From NCBI GenBank assembly GCA_023430045.1, contig JAEZCF010000066.1, forward strand, positions 1 through 10,871: a DNA stretch of 10,871 nt, in the 5' to 3' direction. The stretch's first letter is position 1, and each line of letters opens with the position of its first letter. This DNA comes from Pseudomonadota bacterium. GTDB taxonomy: Bacteria; Pseudomonadota; Gammaproteobacteria; Xanthomonadales; Xanthomonadaceae. Below the pieces are notes generated by a model that was given only the letters and a program-made list of their open reading frames with translations, ran no database searches and was not told the DNA's origin. The position numbers and the translations under genes are program-made. This document shows, one piece after another, positions 1 through 6,048 of the stretch.

Positions 1-24
1 AAGCCGGGCAGAGCCCGGCTCTAC
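1..24 (-). repeat. SMAG (GTAG-type REP) element inside the mrdA reading frame
   Basis: Read on the minus strand, this 24-base unit starts with GTAG and folds as AGCCGGGC/GCCCGGCT around a short centre. Apart from the last base it is identical to the two plus-strand copies at 9012-9035 and 9045-9068. The GTAG head and stem-loop match the SMAG family known from S. maltophilia. Here it is translated in frame as VEPGSARL. Confidence 0.85.
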
Positions 25-2001
25 CGCACCCACCACCACCGGCACGTCCCCTGCCGCCGCCATCGCCGCATCACCAGCGGCCCGCGCGGCAGGGTCTTCA
101 TTGTCGAACGTGGACACGCCCAGCGCCGTGGTACCGCGTTCGGCATCCAGCGGCAGCACGCCCTCCGGCATCTTGCCGAGCAGCCACGCATCGAACACCT
201 TGCGTGCAATCGGTGCCGCGGCCGAACCACCGTAACCGCCACCTTCCACCGCCACCGCAATCGCGATGACCGGGTTGTCTGCCGGCGCGAAGCCGACGAA
301 CAGCGAGCGATGGCGCAGGTGCATCGGCAGGCTGCGCGGATCCACCGAGGCGGTGCCCTTGCGGCTGACCACCTGCGCCGTGCCGGTCTTGCCGGCGATG
401 ACATACGGCGCACCGGCGGCCATGCGCGCACCGCTGCCACCGGGCTGCATGGTCGCCATCATGCCTTCGCGCACCGCCTGTATATGAGCCGCGCTGGGGC
501 TTATCGGCAGCGTCTTCCCGGCAGGCACCATGGTCCAGTCGTGATCGAAACCGGCACGCTGCTGCATGACCAGATGTGGCGTACGCAGCTGCCCGTTGGC
601 GATGCCACCCACGCCTCGCACCAGCTGCAGCGGGGTTACTTTCCAGTCGCCCTGGCCGATGCTGATGTTCACCGTATCACCGGGATACCAGCGCTCCTTG
701 CGCGTCTTCGCCTTGTAGGCCGGCGATGGCAGAATGCCGCCGCTTTCGCCGGTGAGGTCGATGCCGGTCGGTTGGCCGAAGCCGTAATACCCCAGGTATT
801 CGTCGAAACGCTCGATGCCCAGGTCCAGCGCCAGCCGGTAGTAATAGGTATTCACCGACTGCGCGATGGACTTGCGCAGGTCGGTCCAGCCATGACCACC
901 GCGGTTCGCATCGCCCCAGCCACGGCTGGTGCCCGGCAGGTAGAACATGCCGGTGGACAGCACGCGATCCTCTGGCCGGCGTACGCCCGCATCCAGCCCG
1001 GCCAGCGCGATCAGCGGCTTCAGGGTGGAGCCCGGGGCCACGCCACCCAGCACCAGGCGGTTGAACTGCGGACGCGACGGGTTGTTGTTGAGCGCGCTGA
1101 AATCCGCGTGCGAAATGCCGTTGACGAACAGGTTGGGGTCGTACGACGGCAGGCTGACCATTGCCAGCACTTCGCCGGTACGCGGATCGATGGCTACCGC
1201 CGAGCCTTCCTGCTCGCCGAACGCGGCCACCATCGCCCGTTGCAGATCGGTATCGATGGACAGCCTCAGGTCCGCACCGGACTGCGCCGCAACCCGGCCT
1301 ACCGTGCGGATGGCGCGACCCTGCACGTTGGTTTCCACCTGTTCGTAGCCGACCCGGCCGCGCAGCTGCTGCTCGTAGAAACGTTCCAGCCCGGATTTGC
1401 CGATGTGGGTCAGCGCGGCATTGCCTTCGCCCAGCATCTCCAGGTCTTTCTCGTCCACCCGGCCGACATAACCGATCACATGCGCGAAGAGGTCGCCGAA
1501 CGGATAGCGCCGGGTCAGGTACGGCTCCAGTTCCACGCCCGGGAAGCGCCAGCGGTCCACCGCGAAGCGCGCCATTTCCTCATCGCTCACGCGCAGTTTC
1601 AGGGTGACCGGCAGGAAGCTGCGGCGCGCCTTGCGCGACCTGTTGAAGGTTTCCAGTTCTTCCGGGGTGACCGCGATGATCTTCGCCAGCCCGGCCAGGG
1701 TGGCGTCCATGTCCTCCACCTTGTCCGGCGTGATGTCCAGCCGGAAGGCGGGAACGTTTTCGGCAAGCAGGCGGCCGTTGCGGTCGTAGATCATGCCGCG
1801 GCCGGGAACCACCGGACGCGGTTTGATGCGGTTGGCTTCCGAACGCGTGGCATAGACCTCGTGGTCCAGCACCTGAAGCTTGAAATACCACGCGCCCAGG
1901 CCGCCCAGGCACAGCAGCACACCCAGGAACCCGAGCACCGCGCGGCGGCGGAACTGCTCGGCCTCGGCGTGCGGATTCTTGACCGCGCGGCGTGCGTTCA
2001 T
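1..2001 (-). CDS. mrdA: Penicillin-binding protein 2 (peptidoglycan D,D-transpeptidase), 3' end cut by window edge
   Basis: This is the essential transpeptidase of the elongasome; it cross-links new lateral-wall peptidoglycan on the periplasmic side of the inner membrane and works with RodA and MreBCD. A single N-terminal membrane anchor lies at about residues 21-42, followed by the dimerisation region with the motif PGRGMIYDRNG near residue 68. The three penicillin-binding motifs are all present: S325-T-L-K328 (nucleophile Ser325), S382-V-N384 and K538-T-G540, at spacings close to those of E. coli PBP2. The ATG at 2001 lies 1 base after the mreD stop, so translation is probably coupled. The frame stays open to base 1, giving 667 residues, already longer than the 633 of E. 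coli PBP2. The extra length is an Ala/Gly/Val-rich tail after the conserved end (ARKVFDAWLLGKMPEG), and its last eight visible residues come from a SMAG repeat. The stop codon is outside the window; rodA would be expected downstream. Confidence 0.95.
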   Translation of the reverse strand, partial: MNARRAVKNPHAEAEQFRRRAVLGFLGVLLCLGGLGAWYFKLQVLDHEVYATRSEANRIKPRPVVPGRGMIYDRNGRLLAENVPAFRLDITPDKVEDMDATLAGLAKIIAVTPEELETFNRSRKARRSFLPVTLKLRVSDEEMARFAVDRWRFPGVELEPYLTRRYPFGDLFAHVIGYVGRVDEKDLEMLGEGNAALTHIGKSGLERFYEQQLRGRVGYEQVETNVQGRAIRTVGRVAAQSGADLRLSIDTDLQRAMVAAFGEQEGSAVAIDPRTGEVLAMVSLPSYDPNLFVNGISHADFSALNNNPSRPQFNRLVLGGVAPGSTLKPLIALAGLDAGVRRPEDRVLSTGMFYLPGTSRGWGDANRGGHGWTDLRKSIAQSVNTYYYRLALDLGIERFDEYLGYYGFGQPTGIDLTGESGGILPSPAYKAKTRKERWYPGDTVNISIGQGDWKVTPLQLVRGVGGIANGQLRTPHLVMQQRAGFDHDWTMVPAGKTLPISPSAAHIQAVREGMMATMQPGGSGARMAAGAPYVIAGKTGTAQVVSRKGTASVDPRSLPMHLRHRSLFVGFAPADNPVIAIAVAVEGGGYGGSAAAPIARKVFDAWLLGKMPEGVLPLDAERGTTALGVSTFDNEDPAARAAGDAAMAAAGDVPVVVGAVEPGSARL

Positions 2002-2002
2002 G

Positions 2003-2488
2003 TCAGCGCCCGCGACGCCCGAAGCGCACTGCGTCCAGCAGCACGAACACCAGCGGCCACAGTGCCATGCCCAGCAGCGGTGCCCACCAGTAGGCCCATG
2101 GCAGCGTAGGTTCGCCCACCACCCCATGCACCACCGCACTGATGATGCGGTCGTTGAACAGCAGGCCGCCGAGGGCGAGCATCTGCTGCGACATCGGGAA
2201 GAAGCGGATGCGCGCACGGAAGCGCTGCAGGATGAAGGCCAGGATCACCAGCCGCAGCGCCTGCTCGCCCAGGATGCCGCCGTACAGGAAATCGGCCACG
2301 ATGCCGCTGGCGAAGGCGATGCCCAGCCCCACACGCTCGGGCGCTTCGATCACCCAGTAGGCCAGCACCAGCGCCAGCCAGTACGGGCGCAGCGGTTGCA
2401 GCAACAGCGGCAGCGGCAGCAGCCCGAACAACAGGGCAACGACCAGGCTGACCGGCAGCACCCAGCGTTTGTCGCGCAGGCGGCTCAT
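2003..2488 (-). CDS. mreD: Rod shape-determining protein MreD
   Basis: This small integral inner-membrane protein (161 residues, the usual size) belongs to the MreBCD cell-shape complex and is thought to connect MreC and MreB to the wall synthases. The sequence is mostly hydrophobic, with about five membrane segments starting at residues 10-30. It contains the family-typical stretch RPYWLALVLAYWVI followed by VGLGIAFASGIVADFLYGGILGE. The ATG at 2488 overlaps the mreC stop in an ATGA arrangement, and the TGA ends 1 base before the mrdA start, so the three genes are probably translationally coupled. The identification rests on sequence pattern and on its fixed place between mreC and mrdA. Confidence 0.95.
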   Translation of the reverse strand: MSRLRDKRWVLPVSLVVALLFGLLPLPLLLQPLRPYWLALVLAYWVIEAPERVGLGIAFASGIVADFLYGGILGEQALRLVILAFILQRFRARIRFFPMSQQMLALGGLLFNDRIISAVVHGVVGEPTLPWAYWWAPLLGMALWPLVFVLLDAVRFGRRGR

Positions 2489-3453
2489 CGTTGGGGTTCC
2501 TGCGGTTGCCGGCCAGCGGCCGGCACTACCGTAGAGCCGGCTGGAAGGGAGGATGCGGGGGCAGCTGGCGACGAAGGTGCATTCGGCGGCAACTCGCCTG
2601 CCGCGGGCACGCGGATTGCCGCTCCCGGGCGCAGCAGCAGCACATCGCGGCCGCGATCCAGCTGCGCCGCAGGCTTCAGGTCGCCGACCAGGAACGCGTG
2701 CGTATCATCCGGCCGCAGCGCCGATATGGTGCCCACCGGGAAACCCACCGGGAACCGACCGCCCAGCCCGGAAGTGACGATCTCATCGCCAACTTCCACG
2801 CCCGCGCTCAGGGGAATATCACGCAGTTCCAGCGTATCGCCGCGTCCATAGACGATCAGACGCACGCCATTGCGCGCCACCGTCACCGGCACCGCATGGT
2901 CCGGATCGGTCAGCAGCAGCACGGTCGCGGTGCTGCCGGTGGTGCTGATCACCTGGCCCATCAGTCCACCGGCGTCGATCACCGCCTGGCCCACATGCAC
3001 GCCCTCCCGGGTGCCGGCGGCCAGCACCAGGCGCTGCTTCACCGGATCCAGGTCGATATCCAGGATCGGCGCCAGTTGCACATCCAGGCCACTGCGCTCC
3101 GCCACGTTGAGCAGTTCGCGCAGCTGCGCGTTGTCCAGCGCCGCGGTCTGCAACCGGGTCAGGCGCGCATTGGCTACCAGCAGCTGGTTGCGCAGCTGGC
3201 GGTTCTCGGCCACCAGCTGGCCGTGGCTGGCCGCGTTGTCGCGCACCTGGTTGCCCAGCCGGCCGGGCAAGCCGGCGAGGCTCCACACCGGCTGCACCAG
3301 CACGTTGGCCTGTTCACGCACGCGCGCCAGCCAGCCCGCCTGGTCGTCCAGGACGATCAGCATGATGGCCAGCACCAGGTAGGCCAGCAGCCGCAGCGGG
3401 CTGGCAGCGTCGCCGGAGCGGGAAGCGATGGGAGGACCAGCGTAGGGCGGCAC
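2485..3453 (-). CDS. mreC: Rod shape-determining protein MreC with a REP-derived Pro/Ala-rich tail
   Basis: MreC is a bitopic periplasmic scaffold that links the MreB filament to PBP2 and activates elongation. The 322-residue product has a short cytoplasmic N-terminus, one membrane helix at about 20-36, a coiled coil at about 65-112 (NRQLRNQLLVANARLTRLQ) and then the beta-domain, with characteristic segments such as GLMGQVISTTGSTATVLLLTD and GDEIVTSGLGGRFPVG. The start is a GTG at 3453: an in-frame TGA lies four codons upstream, and the next in-frame Met lies inside the membrane helix. The ribosome site is weak (GAAG about 9 bases upstream). From about residue 277 the protein is a Pro/Ala/Ser-rich, probably disordered tail; residues 309-316 are encoded by a SMAG element. 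It lies 121 bases after mreB and overlaps mreD by 4 bases. Confidence 0.95.
   Translation of the reverse strand: MPPYAGPPIASRSGDAASPLRLLAYLVLAIMLIVLDDQAGWLARVREQANVLVQPVWSLAGLPGRLGNQVRDNAASHGQLVAENRQLRNQLLVANARLTRLQTAALDNAQLRELLNVAERSGLDVQLAPILDIDLDPVKQRLVLAAGTREGVHVGQAVIDAGGLMGQVISTTGSTATVLLLTDPDHAVPVTVARNGVRLIVYGRGDTLELRDIPLSAGVEVGDEIVTSGLGGRFPVGFPVGTISALRPDDTHAFLVGDLKPAAQLDRGRDVLLLRPGAAIRVPAAGELPPNAPSSPAAPASSLPAGSTVVPAAGRQPQEPQR
2506..2529 (-). repeat. SMAG-type REP element inside the mreC coding sequence
   Basis: On the minus strand this unit begins GTAGTGCCGGCC and closes with GGCCGGCAA. It is a GTAG-headed perfect stem (GCCGGCC/GGCCGGC) around a short CGCT-type centre, which is the other common SMAG arm sequence. 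It is translated as VVPAAGRQ, residues 309-316 of MreC, in the same phase (GTA as a codon) as the mrdA copy. Confidence 0.75.
2531..2544 (+). repeat. Possible truncated SMAG half-element facing the mreC copy
   Basis: The plus strand reads GTAGAGCCGGCTGG, matching the first ten bases of the standard SMAG unit and then diverging. Its GTAG head lies one base from the GTAG head of the 2506-2529 element (CTAC-c-GTAG), the head-to-head layout also seen at 9006/9012. It codes for part of PAGST in the mreC tail. It could be chance in GC-rich sequence. Confidence 0.4.
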
Positions 3454-3495
3454 GATGCAGCTTCAGCAGGAAGGAAACGGGAAGGGAACACGACG

Positions 3496-3549
3496 GCGCC
3501 CTTCCGGTGCCGGGCTGCCGCCAGGGTAGCCTGCACGCCGGAAGGGCGC
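3496..3549 (-). terminator. 12-bp inverted repeat between mreB and mreC (attenuator or processing hairpin)
   Basis: The arms GCGCCCTTCCGG (3496-3507) and CCGGAAGGGCGC (3538-3549) are perfectly complementary with a 30-base loop. The structure fills most of the 121-base gap between the mreB stop (3575) and the mreC GTG (3453). No clear U run follows on the minus strand, so it is not a classical intrinsic terminator. Partial termination or RNase protection that lifts mreB expression above mreCD is a reasonable inference. Confidence 0.5.
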
Positions 3550-3574
3550 GGCGCTGGAAGCCGGCCGGGAGCGC

Positions 3575-4621
3575 TTATTCCGGCGCAAAGAACTCGTTGC
3601 CGTGCATGTCCACCAGTTCCAGCGCGCGTCCACCGCCACGGGCCACGCAGGTGAGCGGATCGTCGGCCACCTGCACGTGCAGGCCGGTTTCCTCGGAAAT
3701 CAGGCGGTCCATGTCGCGCAGCAGCGCGCCACCACCGGTCAGCACGATGCCGCGCTCGGCGACGTCGGCGCACAGTTCCGGCGGCGTCTGCTCCAGCGCC
3801 AGCTTGACCGCGCTGACGATGCCCGACAGCGGCTCGTGCAGGGCTTCCAGCACCTCGTTGGAGGTGATCTTGATCATTTTCGGCACGCCCTCGGCGAGGT
3901 TGCGCCCGGAAATTTCCAGCTCGATCACTTCCGCCTGCGGGTAGGCGCAGCCGAGTTCCACCTTGATGCGCTCGGCGGTGGCTTCACCGATCAGCATGCC
4001 GTGGTTGCGGCGCACGTAGTTGGTGATGGACTCATCGAAACGGTCGCCACCGATGCGCACCGACGCCGAATAGACGATGCCGTTGAGCGAGATGACCGCC
4101 ACTTCGGTGGTGCCGCCACCGATGTCGATGACCATGGAGCCGCGCGCTTCGGTCACCGGCATGCCGGCACCGATCGCTGCCGCCATCGGTTCCTCGATCA
4201 GGAACACATCACGCGCGCCGGCCTCCTCGGCCGATTCCTTGATGGCGCGACGCTCCACCTGGGTGGAGCCGGCCGGCACGCAGACCAGCACGCGCGGGCT
4301 CGGGCGCAGAAAGCGCGATTTGTGCACCTTCTTGATGAAGTGCTTGAGCATCGCCTCGGTGTAGGTGAAATCGGCGATGACGCCGTCCTTCATCGGGCGG
4401 ATGGTGGTGATATGGCCAGGGGTACGACCGAGCATCTGCTTGGCTTCGGCGCCGACGGCAGCCACCGAGCGGGTGCCGCCGATCGCACGATCCTGGCGCA
4501 CGGCCACGACCGACGGTTCGTTCAGCACGATTCCCTGCCCGCGAACATAGATGAGGGTATTGGCCGTGCCCAGGTCGATGGACAGGTCATTTGAGAACAT
4601 GCCGCGGAGTTTCTTCAACAT
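3575..4621 (-). CDS. mreB: Rod shape-determining protein MreB (actin-like ATPase)
   Basis: MreB is the bacterial actin homologue that forms membrane-bound antiparallel filaments and directs lateral wall synthesis with MreC, MreD, RodA and PBP2. The 348-residue product matches the usual length and is strikingly like E. coli MreB at the N-terminus (MLKKLRGMFSNDLSIDLGTA). The nucleotide-binding motifs are visible: phosphate 1 DLGTANT (16-22), phosphate 2 DIGGGTTE (166-173) and the adenosine motif TGGGA (295-299). The N-terminal hydrophobic/basic start is consistent with membrane attachment. The ATG at 4621 was chosen by family alignment; AGGA lies about 11 bases upstream, and Met8 is a weaker alternative. 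It is first in the mreBCD-mrdA cluster and divergent from the PfkB kinase. Base composition is ordinary for the window. Confidence 0.98.
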   Translation of the reverse strand: MLKKLRGMFSNDLSIDLGTANTLIYVRGQGIVLNEPSVVAVRQDRAIGGTRSVAAVGAEAKQMLGRTPGHITTIRPMKDGVIADFTYTEAMLKHFIKKVHKSRFLRPSPRVLVCVPAGSTQVERRAIKESAEEAGARDVFLIEEPMAAAIGAGMPVTEARGSMVIDIGGGTTEVAVISLNGIVYSASVRIGGDRFDESITNYVRRNHGMLIGEATAERIKVELGCAYPQAEVIELEISGRNLAEGVPKMIKITSNEVLEALHEPLSGIVSAVKLALEQTPPELCADVAERGIVLTGGGALLRDMDRLISEETGLHVQVADDPLTCVARGGGRALELVDMHGNEFFAPE

Positions 4622-4644
4622 CGAGGGAGTGATCCTGAGGGGTG

Positions 4645-4679
4645 TCTGCCCGCCGCTGGAAGGGGGAATCGCGGGCAGA
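4645..4679 (-). promoter_or_regulatory. Hairpin in the predicted mreB 5' leader
   Basis: TCTGCCCGC (4645-4653) and GCGGGCAGA (4671-4679) pair perfectly over 9 bp with a 17-base loop. It sits 24-58 bases upstream of the mreB ATG, inside the leader predicted from the candidate promoter at 4694-4722. It could affect mRNA stability or translation; no known riboswitch is recognised. Confidence 0.4.
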
Positions 4680-4693
4680 AATCGAGGGCGACA

Positions 4694-4722
4694 AGCCTAG
4701 CAACCCGCCCCCGTGTGGGCAA
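4694..4722 (-). promoter_or_regulatory. Candidate sigma-70 promoter for mreBCD-mrdA
   Basis: On the minus strand TTGCCC (4717-4722) and TAGGCT (4694-4699) are separated by exactly 17 bases, giving a predicted start near 4687 and a leader of about 65 bases. Each hexamer is only a partial match to TTGACA/TATAAT, so this is a tentative call from spacing and position. Confidence 0.3.
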
Positions 4723-4945
4723 GGTGAAAGCCAAGCTGAACCCGCGCCGTCACACGCTTTGCGCAGGATCGGCACAGCCTGCCACCCCGCTCCGCGCCAT
4801 CACCGGCCGGGCGTGTTCCCACCATCCGGTTCTGGCCCTCCGCCGCTTCACCCGGTAACCTTTGCGCCGTCGGGCGCCCAAGGGCGCCGTTTGCATGCCC
4901 GTCCGCACGGGTCACGCCCTACCCTTTCCGCATAGGCCTTCATCG

Positions 4946-5884
4946 ATGTCCGCTTTGATCTGTGGTTCTCTTGCCTTCGACACCATCATGGTGTTCCCGG
5001 ACCAGTTCAAGAACCACATCCTGCCGGACAAGGTGCACATCCTGAACGTCTCGTTCCTGGTGCCGCGCATGCGCCGCGAATTCGGTGGCTGCGCGGGCAA
5101 CATCGCCTACAACCTGCACCTGCTGGGGGGCGATCCGATCCCGATGGGCACCGTGGGCACCGATTTCGGGCCCTACCGCGAGCATTTCGACGCGCTGGGC
5201 ATCGACCTGTCGCGCGTGCGCGTTATTGATGAGCTGTTCACCCCGCAGGCGTTCATCACCACCGATCACGACAACAACCAGATCACCGCCTTCCATCCCG
5301 GCGCGATGATGCGTTCCTACGAAAACCACGTGCGTGGCGTGCCAGGCGTGACCCTGGGTCTGGTGGGTCCGGACGGCCGCGAAGGCATGATCCAGAACGC
5401 TCAGGAATTCCACGAGGACGGCATTCCCTTCATCTTCGACCCGGGCCAGGCCATGCCGCTGTTCAACGGCCCGGAACTGCGCGAGTTCATCGAACAGGCG
5501 GACTACGTGGTGGTCAACGATTACGAGTCCAACCTGCTGCAGGAACGCACCGGCTGGGGCGAGCAGGAAATCGTCAGCCGGGTGAAGGCCTACATCACCA
5601 CCCGCGGCCCGAAGGGCGCGGTGATCCACACGCCGGAAAAGAGCTACGACATCCCACCGGCGCACGAACGTCGCGTGGTGGATCCGACCGGCTGCGGCGA
5701 TGCGTTCCGCGCGGGCCTGATCTTCGGTATCCAGAAGGGCTTCGACTGGCTGACCATCGGCCGCATGGGCAACCTGATGGGCGCCTTGAAGGTGGAGCAT
5801 CCGGGCACGCAGAACCAGCGCTTCACGTTCGATGAGTTCAACGAGCAGTTCAAGCAGCAGTTTGGTTACGCGTTGAACGTGTAA
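4946..5884 (+). CDS. PfkB-family kinase, probable adenosine/nucleoside kinase
   Basis: This cytoplasmic ribokinase-fold enzyme transfers phosphate from ATP to a sugar or nucleoside hydroxyl. The 312-residue product shows the PfkB signature 1 region G47-G-C-A-G-N52 in the substrate lid, the NxxE motif N191-D-Y-E194 used for Mg/phosphate binding, and signature 2 D246-P-T-G-C-G-D-A-F254 with the catalytic base Asp252 and the anion hole just before it. Homologues in Xanthomonas and Stenotrophomonas are usually annotated as adenosine kinase, which would salvage adenosine to AMP, but the substrate cannot be read with certainty from motifs. The start at ATG 4946 is preferred because the protein then begins with the first Rossmann strand (ALICGSLAFD). 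A longer in-frame start at 4862 adds an Arg/Pro-rich stretch typical of non-coding GC-rich DNA. A weak AGG lies about 10 bases upstream. It is divergent from mreB and has no operon partner. Confidence 0.9.
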   Translation: MSALICGSLAFDTIMVFPDQFKNHILPDKVHILNVSFLVPRMRREFGGCAGNIAYNLHLLGGDPIPMGTVGTDFGPYREHFDALGIDLSRVRVIDELFTPQAFITTDHDNNQITAFHPGAMMRSYENHVRGVPGVTLGLVGPDGREGMIQNAQEFHEDGIPFIFDPGQAMPLFNGPELREFIEQADYVVVNDYESNLLQERTGWGEQEIVSRVKAYITTRGPKGAVIHTPEKSYDIPPAHERRVVDPTGCGDAFRAGLIFGIQKGFDWLTIGRMGNLMGALKVEHPGTQNQRFTFDEFNEQFKQQFGYALNV

Positions 5885-5991
5885 CCGGACGGGCTACGCG
5901 CGCCCCTGCGGCAACTGACCGATGAATTCAAGCGGCATCCAGCAATGCGCATGGTATTGAATGGGGTCTGTTCGGCGTTGCACATGCAACA

Positions 5992-6030
5992 GCGGGATCC
6001 GGGGTCGGATTACCCGAAACCGGATCCCGC
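5992..6030. terminator. Palindrome between convergent genes, possible bidirectional terminator
   Basis: GCGGGATCCGG (5992-6002) and CCGGATCCCGC (6020-6030) form a perfect 11-bp stem with a 17-base loop that can itself pair GGGT/ACCC. It lies between the kinase stop (5884) and the stop of the convergent cytolysin-like gene (6049), the expected place for a shared terminator. Only short T-containing stretches follow on either strand, so termination efficiency is uncertain. Confidence 0.55.
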
Positions 6031-6048
6031 CTTATACTGGGCGGGGCG

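Larger units (their letters stand above)
4622..4945. other. Divergent intergenic region between mreB and the PfkB kinase
   Basis: These 324 bases contain no gene I can support. They hold the mreB leader hairpin (4645-4679), a candidate mreB promoter (4694-4722) and, near the kinase, a perfect 7-bp inverted repeat GGCGCCC-aa-GGGCGCC (4873-4888) that could be a protein-binding site. No convincing sigma-70 promoter for the kinase was found by eye; ttgcat at 4891-4896 lacks a well-spaced -10. Confidence 0.6.

Noticed and set aside
310..2109. 599-codon open frame on the plus strand
   Set aside because: It lies antisense to mrdA, whose three catalytic motifs and membrane anchor are clear. The translation has no recognisable domain and is His/Arg/Gln-rich, as expected for a shadow frame in GC-rich DNA.
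2491..3654. 387-codon open frame on the plus strand
   Set aside because: Antisense to mreC and to the mreB end, with low-complexity His/Gln/Arg composition and no domain.
3602..4594. 330-codon open frame on the plus strand
   Set aside because: Exactly antisense to mreB, which is certain; the His/Asp-rich product is an artefact of mreB codon usage.
4862..4945. N-terminal extension of the PfkB kinase by 28 codons
   Set aside because: The added residues are Arg/Pro-rich, overlap a palindrome in the intergenic region and precede the first strand of the fold; ATG 4946 fits the family start.
4940..5800. 286-codon open frame on the minus strand
   Set aside because: Antisense to the PfkB kinase with its two signatures; no domain or ribosome site of its own.
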